From positions 1 to 21,852 of the IMG/VR virus record IMGVR_UViG_3300010391_000452: DNA of 21,852 nt. One strand, written 5' to 3'. Position numbers and translations under genes: made by a program. Source of the DNA: a virus. Below, piece after piece: positions 1-7,120 of this stretch (positions are counted from its first letter, which is position 1; each line of letters starts with the position of its first letter). The notes beneath the pieces were generated by a model. That model made no database searches. It was not told the origin of the DNA and saw only the letters and a program-made list of their open reading frames with translations.

Positions 1-80
1 AGTTACCAGCATATGAAACTGGATACAATAAAGCTCTGGACGACATACTAACCCTTTTAGAAGGAGATGGAAATGAATAA
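1..80 (+). CDS. C-terminal end of an upstream phage gene (partial)
   Basis: An open frame enters from the left edge (codons in phase with position 3) and ends at TAA 78-80. It gives about 25 residues with a helical, acidic end containing ALDDILTLLEG. The stop overlaps the probable start (ATG at 73) of the next gene, which is the usual packing in this window and supports real coding. The start and nearly all of the protein lie outside the window, so no function can be given. Confidence 0.45.
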   Translation, partial: LPAYETGYNKALDDILTLLEGDGNE

Positions 81-294
81 TTATACACCAATTACAAATA
101 AAGTAGCAGATATATTAGACCATCTTTTAGTAGAAGGATGGGGTAGTCCTATAACTGAATATCGGAATTACGCAAAGATTTTAAAGCAACTTAGTACACT
201 TATTTTAGAAGAAAGAGCTGATGCGGTTGAAAAGTATAAGGAAGCACGACAGAAAGATATAGATTCTTTTAATAAAAGACTGAATAAATTTTAA
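73..294 (+). CDS. Small hypothetical phage protein (73 aa)
   Basis: Predicted 73-residue soluble, mostly helical and highly charged protein, with a Lys/Glu/Asp-rich second half (EERADAVEKYKEA). An in-frame ATG lies at 67, but AGGAG at 62-66 sits 6 nt before the ATG at 73 and directly abuts the ATG at 67, so 73 is the better start. The gene overlaps the end of the preceding frame. I recognise no family; length and position upstream of the packaging genes suggest a small accessory protein. Confidence 0.6.
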   Translation: MNNYTPITNKVADILDHLLVEGWGSPITEYRNYAKILKQLSTLILEERADAVEKYKEARQKDIDSFNKRLNKF

Positions 295-296
295 CT

Positions 297-386
297 ATGT
301 ACGACTTAGAAAATCCTATTAAATACATGATGATATTTTTGGTAGTTTGCGGACTTGTAATAGGGCTTATTATTGGATTATTCTAA
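297..386 (+). CDS. Tiny single-span membrane peptide (29 aa)
   Basis: ATG at 297 opens a 29-codon frame that begins two bases after the previous stop. The first nine residues are polar (MYDLENPIK). The rest is one strongly hydrophobic stretch (MMIFLVVCGLVIGLIIGLF), long enough for a single transmembrane helix with a Gly-containing face. No clear Shine-Dalgarno sequence precedes it, so the case rests on tight spacing and the clean membrane-helix composition. It could be a holin-like or membrane-anchoring accessory peptide, but nothing distinguishes these. Confidence 0.45.
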   Translation: MYDLENPIKYMMIFLVVCGLVIGLIIGLF

Positions 387-387
387 A

Positions 388-465
388 ATGAAATACCAAG
401 AAATAAAAAGGTACGGCAAAAAGAAAATGAAGACTGAACGGGCATTGTTGAATAAAAAAGAATAA
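388..465 (+). CDS. Tiny basic peptide (25 aa), uncertain
   Basis: ATG at 388 starts one base after the previous stop and gives a 25-residue Lys/Arg-rich peptide (MKYQEIKRYGKKKMKTERAL and a short tail). It has no ribosome binding site of note. Its 3' part contains the left arm (430-441) of a perfect 12-bp inverted repeat whose right arm is at 509-520. The region could therefore be a structured RNA rather than, or as well as, a coding sequence. Confidence 0.3.
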   Translation: MKYQEIKRYGKKKMKTERALLNKKE

Positions 466-520
466 AACAAGTCGGATTCTTTAATGGAGATTCTTACAGT
501 GAACGGCTCCGTTCAGTCTT
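430..520 (+). repeat. Perfect 12-bp inverted repeat with an alternative local hairpin
   Basis: AAGACTGAACGG at 430-441 is the exact reverse complement of CCGTTCAGTCTT at 509-520. The right arm can instead fold locally: TGAACG (500-505) pairs with CGTTCA (510-515) around a four-base loop. The two structures exclude each other. No U tract follows, so this does not look like an intrinsic terminator. It lies immediately upstream of the ATG at 523. Confidence 0.55.
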
Positions 521-522
521 AA

Positions 523-639
523 ATGAAAATGATAACTGAAAAAGAAATACAAAAGGATAAAAAAGCTATGGTACTTATTGTCGTATTAAGTATTTTGTGT
601 TTTTTGACCGCATTATTTTTCAGTACAGGATTTAACTAA
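523..639 (+). CDS. Small single-span membrane protein (38 aa)
   Basis: A 38-codon frame with a charged N-terminus (MKMITEKEIQKDKK) followed by a hydrophobic segment of about 20 residues (MVLIVVLSILCFLTALFF) and a short polar tail. This predicts one transmembrane helix with the charged end cytoplasmic. Its stop TAA shares a base with the next ATG (TAATG at 637-641), a translational-coupling arrangement. Function is unknown; it could be holin- or Rz-like, but there is no supporting motif. Confidence 0.5.
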   Translation: MKMITEKEIQKDKKAMVLIVVLSILCFLTALFFSTGFN

Positions 640-905
640 TGCAAGAAAAGCCCGATATAAGAGTTAGAAGCACGGTTCCCTTTAAGTTAAAAAATAAGAC
701 TGATAGAGACTGGAGAGCATTCAATTTAGAATCTACATTTGGCTTCTTGCCAGAGACTATAATAATCAGTAAACCACGGGGTATGAATAATGTGATAGTA
801 TTAAGTGCAGTCCTCCAAAACGGCAGATGGGTCGATACAAAAGAAGAAATGGAAAAGGTTAAAAAGTCAGAGCAAAAGAAAAAGGGAACTCCCGCCCAAA
901 AGTGA
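639..905 (+). CDS. Hypothetical phage protein (88 aa)
   Basis: An 88-residue protein that starts inside the preceding stop (TAATG) and ends in a GTGA overlap with the next gene. The centre looks like a small beta-rich fold (residues about 8-60, with TIIISKPRGMNNVIVLSAVL). The last 25 residues are Lys-rich and probably disordered. No catalytic or binding motif is visible and I do not recognise the family. Coupling on both sides supports it as a real gene of the pre-packaging cluster. Confidence 0.65.
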   Translation: MQEKPDIRVRSTVPFKLKNKTDRDWRAFNLESTFGFLPETIIISKPRGMNNVIVLSAVLQNGRWVDTKEEMEKVKKSEQKKKGTPAQK

Positions 906-1153
906 AAACAACTTACACTAATTTATATGAGATAACAGAACTTCAACAGAAGATAATGAGATTCGTAGATTATTGGGTTCACGTTGAGAAGTCACCAATT
1001 CCACAAAGGAAGATACTCGAAGAAATGAAAAGCAGAAGTCAAAAAGGATCAACAGTAGTTCATGCACTTAATGGTTTACTAAGATTGGGATATATCAGAC
1101 GGGCAATAGCAATATCAAACAAGACTTTCTATGTACAGTTGAGAAGATTATGA
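902..1153 (+). CDS. Winged-helix DNA-binding protein, LexA N-domain-like (83 aa)
   Basis: The protein starts at GTG 902, overlapping the previous stop. Residues about 12-70 read like the winged helix of LexA: TELQQKIMRFVDYWV as helix 1, SPIPQRKILEEM as the helix-turn-helix entry, STVVHALNGLLRLGYIRR as recognition helix and wing. There is no C-terminal peptidase domain, so it is not an autocleaving repressor. It sits directly before the small terminase and overlaps it by ATGA. It could be a late-gene regulator or a packaging accessory factor. The fold call is fairly safe; the role is inference. Confidence 0.55.
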   Translation: MKTTYTNLYEITELQQKIMRFVDYWVHVEKSPIPQRKILEEMKSRSQKGSTVVHALNGLLRLGYIRRAIAISNKTFYVQLRRL

Positions 1154-1617
1154 AATCTAAAGATGTGTCTATTACTCCAACTATTGAAAAACTAGAAAAA
1201 GCTTTTGACAATGACCTGGACTTGATGTTGTTTTATCTGACGTGGGTTAAATGTGGTCTAAACGCTAGTAAAGCTTACAAAGAACTTCATCCACATGTTG
1301 ATGAACATTCAGCCCGTGTTCTTGGATCACGTCAGTTAGCAAAAGTTAACAAACCCACGATTATGCAAGCATACGGCCTAGATCATCAAACTTATTTTCA
1401 GCAATTAGCTGACGGGATGAAGGCAATTAAATCAGATATAACTGGACAAACCTATCCAGATCACAAGACAAGAGATGTTTATCATACTAAACTAGGAAAG
1501 ATATTAGGCATCGAAACTGATAAACCAGCGGGTATAACAGTCCAAGTCTTAGTAATGCCAGCAGAACTCATAAAAAAGTATGATCTTTCATCCAACACAA
1601 GCGGTAGTAGCAAGTGA
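1150..1617 (+). CDS. terS: Terminase small subunit
   Basis: A 155-residue protein immediately upstream of, and overlapping, the large terminase. Residues about 36-65 (NASKAYKELHP, then SARVLGSRQLAKV) match the N-terminal helix-turn-helix pattern of phage small terminases, where GN-x-T/S-x-A-Y precedes a second helix containing GS-x-L. Small terminase recognises packaging-initiation DNA and loads the large subunit. The C-terminal part is less conserved and ends in a Ser-rich tail. It starts in an ATGA overlap with the winged-helix gene and runs 38 nt into terL. Family assignment rests on the motif and the synteny. Confidence 0.75.
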   Translation: MKSKDVSITPTIEKLEKAFDNDLDLMLFYLTWVKCGLNASKAYKELHPHVDEHSARVLGSRQLAKVNKPTIMQAYGLDHQTYFQQLADGMKAIKSDITGQTYPDHKTRDVYHTKLGKILGIETDKPAGITVQVLVMPAELIKKYDLSSNTSGSSK

Positions 1618-2911
1618 TACTCACGATTACAGAGTAGTCAATTGTGGAAGGCAGTGGGGCAAGACTACCTTAGCTGTTTATGAAATGGTTGCGTGTGCTT
1701 ATTCGGGTGGTGGTAAAGAGATTGCTTATTTTGCTACAACGTATGATCAAGCAAGAAATATCGCATGGAGAATACTTAAAGACGCATCTAGAAGTGCATG
1801 GAGCAGAGAACCAAACGAATCCAGACTGGAGTTATTCATAAAAGCTCAAGATGGTGGCGAATCTAGAGTTACTCTGAGAGGATTTGAAAATGTTGAGACA
1901 GCTAGAGGACAACAGTTTGATTTTCTTGTAATTGATGAGGTAGCTCAGATGCGAAATTGGGACTATTCTTGGCAAGCGATATTAGAACCTACTCTGGCAT
2001 TCAGAAAAGGAAAAGCCCTTTTTATTAGTACTCCAGTTGGTTTTAATCACTTCAAAGAGATGTATGATCGTGGTCAGAATAATGATAGTGTTTGGAAATC
2101 GTGGCGGTTTAAGAGCGAAGACAATCCATTTTTAGCCAAAGAAAGAATAGATAGAGCGAGAGAACAAAGCACACTAGACTATTTCTCGCAGGAATATGAA
2201 GCTGATTTCACCAGAGCCACTGGACTAGCATTAAAAATGTGGTCAAGAGAATTTAACTTGATAGACACATTTGATGTACCAAGAGAATGGCAAAGAGGAA
2301 GAGGTTTTGACTATGGTTCTAATGATCCCACGGCTTCGGTAAGAGTTGCGGTGGATAACGAAGATAATTGGTTTGTTGAAAGATGCTACAAGAACAAACA
2401 GCAAACAATTAGAGATCATGCAACGGCGATACTTTCACAAGACTATGATCTCCCCTTTATACCTATATTTGGAGATCCTTCTGGTGATCAATGGGAGAGA
2501 GAGTTCAAAGATCAAAATATAGAAATAAAACCAGCTAACAAAGAGGTTGGTCAAGGAATGCGGGGTTGGGTTGAATATGGTATAGAAATGATAAACCAGA
2601 GGTTAAAACCTATCCCTGGACATACGGTTTTACTTCCAGATGGGAGAGTAATTGAGAATGCTCCAAAAATGTTTGTATTAAACACTCCAGAGAATATGAT
2701 GTTGGTTAGCGAAATAGAACATTTAATGTGGAAGAAAACAGCAGATGGAACAACTCTCCCAAATCTAGACGAAGCCCTTGATCCAAATGGGCATTCAGAC
2801 TTATGTGCAGCATTGAGGTACTTGTCTGTCAGCTTAAAGAAAAGAATACCAATGGATAATGATAATCAAGACTTTGGTGGAGTGCTTCCTTATATTCCAA
2901 ATCTGGGATAA
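1580..2911 (+). CDS. terL: Terminase large subunit (packaging ATPase/nuclease)
   Basis: This is the motor that cuts concatemeric phage DNA and translocates it into the prohead. The 443-residue protein shows both expected domains. In the N-terminal ATPase the Walker A is GRQWGKTT (residues 23-30) and the Walker B is FLVIDE (115-120) with E120 as the likely catalytic base. The C-terminal RNase H-like nuclease has acidic motifs at D244 (GFDYGSND), D299 (FGDPSGD) and D407 (GHSD). The start overlaps terS by 38 nt; sequence from residue 3 (FHPTQ) already fits the family, so the true start is here or only slightly upstream. All catalytic landmarks look intact. Confidence 0.95.
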   Translation: MIFHPTQAVVASDTHDYRVVNCGRQWGKTTLAVYEMVACAYSGGGKEIAYFATTYDQARNIAWRILKDASRSAWSREPNESRLELFIKAQDGGESRVTLRGFENVETARGQQFDFLVIDEVAQMRNWDYSWQAILEPTLAFRKGKALFISTPVGFNHFKEMYDRGQNNDSVWKSWRFKSEDNPFLAKERIDRAREQSTLDYFSQEYEADFTRATGLALKMWSREFNLIDTFDVPREWQRGRGFDYGSNDPTASVRVAVDNEDNWFVERCYKNKQQTIRDHATAILSQDYDLPFIPIFGDPSGDQWEREFKDQNIEIKPANKEVGQGMRGWVEYGIEMINQRLKPIPGHTVLLPDGRVIENAPKMFVLNTPENMMLVSEIEHLMWKKTADGTTLPNLDEALDPNGHSDLCAALRYLSVSLKKRIPMDNDNQDFGGVLPYIPNLG

Positions 2912-2950
2912 TACTTGCCATCAACTAAATTTGTAGTCTAACCTCTAACT

Positions 2951-4714
2951 ATGACCGATATTATATTGGAGAATCCAGAACTTCAGATGCTTGTAAATAA
3001 CAAGACGACTGGTTTTAACTATCGCAAAAGAAGAGAAGAAGACTGGCGTGAGAACTATGAACTCTACAGGGACAAAGTAACCATAAATCGTCTTACTCAG
3101 AGACAATCAGTTAATCTTCCTTTGATGAAAACCACCCTCAAAACGATTCTTAAGGATGTTGATGATATGCCTGTAATAGTTTTTGAGAGTCTTGATAATG
3201 ACAAACAAGCTGAGGTCTTTCAAAATGAATACTGGAAGTGGACTCTAGAACAGAACAACGCAGAACTACAAGATATAGTAGACAAAAAACAAGACTTCTT
3301 TTTTGGTAGAACATTTGATTCATGGCAGGTTGTAGACGGAAAGATCAAGTTTGATATAGAAGACCCAGAAGATATTTTAGTAGATCGGTTTATGAACCCC
3401 TATGACATAGACTCGTCTAGGTTCTTAATTCACACTCATATATTTAAGCCTCTTAGTTCTCTGCTTGAAAATCCAGATTATGATAGAGAAGCTCTCAAGA
3501 AACTAGAAGAATACTTTAAGTCTCAGCAAGGAATAATAAAAGCTGTGGATAACGAAAACTCTCTACAACAAAAGAACAAAAAAATGATGGATATGGGTGT
3601 ACCTGATACAGACGATCCAGTATTAGGAGAGACTTATGTAGAGCTAACGATGCATAGAGTATTTAGACCCAAAGGTGAGAAATGGACTGATGCCGATGGA
3701 AAAGAACAGACAGTTGAAGCAGAACAGATATTTGCATACGTTGAAGCCGAGAATCAATGTATATTGATGAAAAAACCTCAAGAGGAGATAATTGGTAAGA
3801 CTAAAGACAACTTCTGGAGAAACCACTATAACTACAATACTTGGGGAGATGATATAGACAAACAAGACTTTTGGACAGATGGTGTTGCTGATATAGTTAG
3901 AACTCCCAATAAAGTAGTTAATTCTTGGTTCTCACAGCTTGTAGAAAATAGGACTCTTCGCAACTTTGGTATGCATTATTACGATTCTTCTATGAAGGCT
4001 AATGGATTTATTCCGAGTACATTCACACCTATCCCCTGGGGTTGGTATGGAGTTCCTGGAAAACCATCAGAGGTTTTACAGAAAGTAGATATTCCAGACC
4101 TATCAGAGTCTCTTGATGAAATGAATTATGTAGTTGAGATGGTTGAGAAGTCTACTGGAGCAACTTCTACTCAACAAGGAGTACAGACGGATAGACAAGT
4201 TACTCTCGGTGAAGTACAACTCGCTCAAGGAGAGGCAAAGGCGAGAGTCCAGGGAATGTCGAAGTTTTACACGGCCGCTTGGGAGCAAAGAGCAAGAAAA
4301 TTCCTTAAACTAATAGAGGCCGCCTCTGATCAACTTGATGCAGTTGAAATATATAAGAAAGGTAAGAATAGTAATGATTTATATACAAGAGAGATATCTC
4401 CTCCAGATTGGATGACCAAATCGGGTTATACAGTGAAAGTCTGGAATCAAGACGAGAAGAAAGCTAATGACACAGATAATCTTACAAAACTCAATGCGGT
4501 AATGCTAAATATGCCAGACAATGCAAAGTTAAGAGAGGTGTATCAAAGAAAGTTACTCGAATTTGCTGATCTTACACCAGACGAGATTACAGATATCATG
4601 GAGTTTGAGAAGAAGAAATTGACAATGGGCATTCCTGGAGTTAATAATGGAACTGTACCAGCTGGACAGCCACAGCAACAGACCGCTATACCCACAAATC
4701 AACCAATTATATAA
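2951..4714 (+). CDS. Portal protein
   Basis: A 587-residue protein directly after terL, the usual place for the dodecameric portal through which DNA enters the head. The N-terminus (WRENYELYRDK, then QRQSVNLPLMKTTLKTIL) and the central TGATSTQQGVQTDRQ segment resemble portals of podovirus-like environmental phages. Residues about 195-220 form a charged insertion, and the C-terminus is Gln/Pro-rich and probably disordered. Start ATG 2951 follows a 39-nt gap without a recognisable Shine-Dalgarno. It abuts the next gene without spacing. The call relies on size, order and general portal features rather than one diagnostic motif. Confidence 0.8.
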   Translation: MTDIILENPELQMLVNNKTTGFNYRKRREEDWRENYELYRDKVTINRLTQRQSVNLPLMKTTLKTILKDVDDMPVIVFESLDNDKQAEVFQNEYWKWTLEQNNAELQDIVDKKQDFFFGRTFDSWQVVDGKIKFDIEDPEDILVDRFMNPYDIDSSRFLIHTHIFKPLSSLLENPDYDREALKKLEEYFKSQQGIIKAVDNENSLQQKNKKMMDMGVPDTDDPVLGETYVELTMHRVFRPKGEKWTDADGKEQTVEAEQIFAYVEAENQCILMKKPQEEIIGKTKDNFWRNHYNYNTWGDDIDKQDFWTDGVADIVRTPNKVVNSWFSQLVENRTLRNFGMHYYDSSMKANGFIPSTFTPIPWGWYGVPGKPSEVLQKVDIPDLSESLDEMNYVVEMVEKSTGATSTQQGVQTDRQVTLGEVQLAQGEAKARVQGMSKFYTAAWEQRARKFLKLIEAASDQLDAVEIYKKGKNSNDLYTREISPPDWMTKSGYTVKVWNQDEKKANDTDNLTKLNAVMLNMPDNAKLREVYQRKLLEFADLTPDEITDIMEFEKKKLTMGIPGVNNGTVPAGQPQQQTAIPTNQPII

Positions 4715-5056
4715 ATGATAGACGAACTGGAAGAAAAATACGGATTCAAGATGGAAGATCTTACTTCCGAAGAGAAATCCTACTTCTTTAAGATGCTCGA
4801 TAGCATTCGTGAGAGTCAAATGAGTCCAGAGAAGCTAAGGGAATATATAGTTTCGATGAGAGACGCCGTAGAAGAGGCATTGGAAAATGAACCAGAGTTT
4901 ATTCGTATATTCATATTTAAGTTTGAGAATAGACAACAAATACTTTTAAAGGCTAGACTTAGAAATTATCGTTTACTTGAATCTTTCTTGATGTCTCCAG
5001 AGAGAGCAAAGAAACAACTAGAAGACGCTCTATCAGGGATAACTAGAAGAGCTTGA
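4715..5056 (+). CDS. Small helical head-module protein (113 aa), hypothetical
   Basis: This gene starts at the base after the portal stop and encodes a charged, almost entirely helical 113-residue protein (SEEKSYFFKMLDSIRES, AVEEALENEPEFIRIF). It has no membrane segment, signal peptide or catalytic motif. The position between portal and scaffold suggests a head accessory or portal-associated protein. I do not recognise the family. Transcription after it enters a stable RNA hairpin at 5067-5101. Confidence 0.6.
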   Translation: MIDELEEKYGFKMEDLTSEEKSYFFKMLDSIRESQMSPEKLREYIVSMRDAVEEALENEPEFIRIFIFKFENRQQILLKARLRNYRLLESFLMSPERAKKQLEDALSGITRRA

Positions 5057-5066
5057 GTTTTGTGAT

Positions 5067-5101
5067 GGGAGACGGTATTTAGAGTAGGAATATCGCCTCC
5101 C
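5067..5101 (+). other. Intercistronic RNA hairpin
   Basis: GGGAGACGGTATT (5067-5079) pairs with AATATCGCCTCCC (5089-5101) across a 9-nt loop. This gives 13 positions with one A-C mismatch and one G-U wobble. No T run follows, so it is not a standard terminator. It begins 10 nt after the preceding stop and may act as a 3'-end stabiliser or processing site separating packaging genes from head genes. Confidence 0.6.
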
Positions 5102-5130
5102 GCCAGAGAACTCAAAGAAGGTGAGACAAT

Positions 5131-5301
5131 ATGGGTAAAAAGTGGATTCAAAAAGCAGTAGCAAAGATGAAAAAGAAGGGAACATTAGGTTCCTTTGGCA
5201 AAGCAACAGCTAAAAAGATAAAAGCAGGTCTAAAAAAGGGTGGAAAGATGGCTAAAAAGGCTCTATTCGCTAAGAATATGAAAAAGATAGCCAAAAAATA
5301 A
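5131..5301 (+). CDS. Very basic Lys-rich protein (56 aa)
   Basis: ATG 5131 has a good ribosome binding site (GAAGGTGAG about 6 nt upstream). The 56-residue product is extremely Lys-rich and nearly free of acidic residues (KKGTLGSFGKATAKKIKAG, then KKGGKMAKKALFAKNMKK). Its stop overlaps the next ATG (TAATG). Composition resembles histone-like tails or virion DNA-condensing peptides. The location among head genes fits a packaged or scaffold-associated basic protein, but function is inference. Confidence 0.6.
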   Translation: MGKKWIQKAVAKMKKKGTLGSFGKATAKKIKAGLKKGGKMAKKALFAKNMKKIAKK

Positions 5302-5423
5302 TGAAAAAAGTAAAGATCAAGATAACTAAGAGCAAGAAATCTAAAAAGGTAACTGTTAAAGTGTCTAAATCTAAGAAGTATTATAAAAAGGGTTGGATGA
5401 AGTCTGGCGGTTATGTTAAGTAG
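5301..5423 (+). CDS. Very basic Lys-rich protein (40 aa)
   Basis: A 40-residue frame translationally coupled to the preceding basic gene by TAATG at 5299-5303. It alternates Lys with Ser, Val and Ile (KVKIKITKSKKSKKVTVKVS) and ends in an aromatic/Gly tail (YYKKGWMKSGGYVK). There are no acidic residues. It is probably a nucleic-acid-binding or virion-associated peptide partnered with its neighbour. The pairing and composition are the only evidence. Confidence 0.5.
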   Translation: MKKVKIKITKSKKSKKVTVKVSKSKKYYKKGWMKSGGYVK

Positions 5424-5427
5424 AGAC

Positions 5428-5463
5428 TTGACAAGCACCAATTTTAAACCTTAACCTTAAATT
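5428..5463 (+). promoter_or_regulatory. Possible promoter (consensus -35, poor -10)
   Basis: A perfect TTGACA at 5428-5433 lies four bases after the preceding stop. At 17-18 nt spacing only weak -10 matches are present (TTAACC or TAACCT at 5451-5457), so promoter activity is doubtful. It is included because the two other intergenic TTGACA boxes in this window (7091 and 9729) have good -10 boxes. Confidence 0.3.
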
Positions 5464-5646
5464 ATGAATCCAGAAGCTGAGAAACTATTAAGCGAGATAG
5501 TAGCGAAGTCCCCAGAAACCTTAAATGCAGATGAAATTGCTTTCTTGAAAGCTAGAAAGTCATATCTTAAAGCCTCTCAACTTGAAGAATTTGCAAGTGT
5601 ATTAAAAGAGAAGGTAGTTGAAGAACCGAAGAAAAAGAAGAAATAA
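5464..5646 (+). CDS. Small head-module protein (60 aa), hypothetical
   Basis: A 60-residue helical protein with the pattern LNADEIAFLKARKSYLKASQ and a Lys-rich end. Proteins with a similar LNxDEIAFLRARRSYL motif are, to my recollection, frequent small neighbours of scaffold genes in environmental phages; function is unknown. The start at ATG 5464 has no Shine-Dalgarno; it is preceded by a repeated CCTTAA sequence. It lies 41 nt upstream of the scaffold candidate, with a structured leader between them. Confidence 0.6.
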   Translation: MNPEAEKLLSEIVAKSPETLNADEIAFLKARKSYLKASQLEEFASVLKEKVVEEPKKKKK

Positions 5647-5659
5647 CCTTAGTTTCCAA

Positions 5660-5687
5660 TCCTAAGCCTAGAAATAGGACGGCAAAA
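5660..5687 (+). promoter_or_regulatory. Leader element copy 1 (TCCTAAGCC-hairpin-GGACGG) before scaffold gene
   Basis: TCCTAAGCC (5660-5668), 8 nt, then GGACGG (5677-5682) and CAAAA precede ATG 5688. Inside, CCTA-GAAA-TAGG (5667-5678) forms a short hairpin with a GNRA-type tetraloop. The same arrangement occurs before the coat gene (7135-7160). This suggests a shared cis-acting RNA or protein-binding element for the two head-assembly genes. Confidence 0.45.
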
Positions 5688-6521
5688 ATGGCAAACCATA
5701 CAAAACCCACAAAAGAAGAGTTAGAAAAAGCAACAGAGGAATCTATTCAAGAAGCTGAGGAATTAAAGGATGAGGCTCCAGAAGAACCAGAAAAAGTTGA
5801 AGAAACTCCAGTCCCCGATCCTGAACCAGAACCACAACCAGAGCCAGAAACTGAGCCTGAACCCGAGGTTGAAGAAGAAACTGAGGAAGTAGTTACTCCA
5901 GAGGAAACATTAGAAGAAAAAAGTAAGAGATTAGAGAAGGAAAACAAAGCATCTTCTAGAGAAGCTCAAAAGATAATCGCAAAGAATAGAGTTTTGACAC
6001 AAGCTGTCATGGATACTGACGATATTCCTGAACCAACTGACGAAGAGTTGGAGAAAGAGGCAGGATCGGATAATTGGGAAGTAATGAGTAATATCGAACG
6101 TGGTCTATTTAGGGAGACTATTGTTAGCAAGAGATGGAGGGCTAGAATCAAAGAAGCACAGGATCAAGCTAAAAAAATAGAAAAATGGCAAGAGTCTGTA
6201 CAGGATTTTATAAATGATCCGAAGGTACTAGCCGCAAACCCAGAGCTTGAAGGGAAACAAGAAGAATTTGAGAAGTTTGCCACTTTAGACGAAAACAATA
6301 GTGTTCCATTCAATTTATTAACGGCAGCTTTCCTATATGAACGTTCAAAAAAGAAAGTAGAGCATGAAGGAAAGATGTTTGAAACAGGAAGTGGTGGTCC
6401 AAATGCAAAAGCAATATCAATATCAGGTATCTTGAGCGTTGAAGATGGTCGAAAACTCAGAGAGATAGACTATGGTAAGTGGAAAGAACTATTAAAAGTG
6501 GGTAAAATTGCAAAAGAATAG
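5688..6521 (+). CDS. Probable capsid scaffolding protein
   Basis: A 277-residue, very acidic protein. Residues about 9-85 are rich in Glu and Pro with a PEPEPQPEPETEPEPEVEE run and are probably disordered. Residues about 75-110 and 140-175 look coiled-coil or helical (LEEKSKRLEKENKASSREAQ), followed by a compact C-terminal part. Scaffold proteins assemble coat subunits into proheads and bind coat through a C-terminal helix; the Lys-rich end (KWKELLKVGKIAKE) fits that. The position one gene upstream of coat also fits. No protease motif is visible. The main alternative is a minor virion protein. Confidence 0.65.
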   Translation: MANHTKPTKEELEKATEESIQEAEELKDEAPEEPEKVEETPVPDPEPEPQPEPETEPEPEVEEETEEVVTPEETLEEKSKRLEKENKASSREAQKIIAKNRVLTQAVMDTDDIPEPTDEELEKEAGSDNWEVMSNIERGLFRETIVSKRWRARIKEAQDQAKKIEKWQESVQDFINDPKVLAANPELEGKQEEFEKFATLDENNSVPFNLLTAAFLYERSKKKVEHEGKMFETGSGGPNAKAISISGILSVEDGRKLREIDYGKWKELLKVGKIAKE

Positions 6522-6563
6522 TACTACTTATCTATCTTTCCATAACCACAGTATGATTATATT

Positions 6564-7094
6564 ATGATAGTTAGACCTGAAGCGAGACGGTTATATAGTA
6601 TTGGATGGACTCTTAAAAAAATAGGTGAAAAATATGGTGTGAGCAGACAAAGAGTCTGGCAAATTATTAAGAGATCTTACTCTACTATAGATACCAGTAA
6701 AAGACTTAAGAGAAAAGAATTAAAAGCTAATCCAAGACCTCCCGCAATCCATGTTTTTAATAAATTAAAGTCTTTGGGTTACAAGAGAGTCAACTTTATG
6801 GCTTATGGATCTCCGTTTAATATACGACTTGGTAAAAAGAAGATAGAGGTAAGACAACGTACAAAGCATGAGCTTTCTGACAATACTTTCAGATTTAACC
6901 ATCTCATTATTGGTAAAGAAAAAATAGATTTTTATATATTTCTATGCGGCGATCTAAATAACGGAGTTGTATCATATATAGTTCCTTCAGACATTGTTAA
7001 AGATAGTTGGGCGGTTGTTGTAAATACTAAATATAATACAAAATTGAATAGAAAATACCGTGAAAGATGGACAATACTGAGCAGGAGGGCTTGA
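6564..7094 (+). CDS. HTH protein with a PD-(D/E)XK-like C-domain, possible homing-type nuclease
   Basis: A 176-residue basic protein between scaffold and coat. Residues 12-37 form a sigma-region-4-like helix-turn-helix (GWTLKKIGEKYGVSRQRVWQ). Residues about 60-150 follow a PD-(D/E)XK-like order: a helix (VFNKLKSLGYKR), then PFNIRLGKKKIEVR (84-97) where the core usually reads D...E-x-K, then FYIFLCGD and a YIVPSDI strand. The expected Asp is Asn86 and the Lys is Arg97, so catalysis may be altered or lost. The location suggests an inserted free-standing mobile nuclease or a regulator. The -35 box of the coat promoter overlaps its stop codon. The HTH is likely; the nuclease fold is tentative. 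Confidence 0.5.
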   Translation: MIVRPEARRLYSIGWTLKKIGEKYGVSRQRVWQIIKRSYSTIDTSKRLKRKELKANPRPPAIHVFNKLKSLGYKRVNFMAYGSPFNIRLGKKKIEVRQRTKHELSDNTFRFNHLIIGKEKIDFYIFLCGDLNNGVVSYIVPSDIVKDSWAVVVNTKYNTKLNRKYRERWTILSRRA

Positions 7095-7120
7095 CATCAT
7101 TTAACTTCGTTCTTTATAGT
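7091..7120 (+). promoter_or_regulatory. Strong sigma-70-type promoter for the coat gene
   Basis: A perfect TTGACA (7091-7096), an 18-bp spacer and TATAGT (7115-7120, five of six matches). The -35 overlaps the TGA stop of the preceding gene. Transcription would begin near 7127 and give a leader of about 56 nt before ATG 7183. The unit ends at the terminator at 8319-8367, so coat can be expressed as a single-gene transcript. Confidence 0.7.

Noticed and set aside
484-522. 12-codon frame between the tiny genes
   Set aside because: Too short to support, and it consists mostly of the inverted-repeat arms, which explain the sequence better.
5747-5947. Antisense Ser/Gly-rich frame opposite the scaffold gene
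   Set aside because: It is the mirror of the Glu/Pro-rich repeat (GAA/CCA codons) and has no start context; all neighbouring genes are on the + strand.
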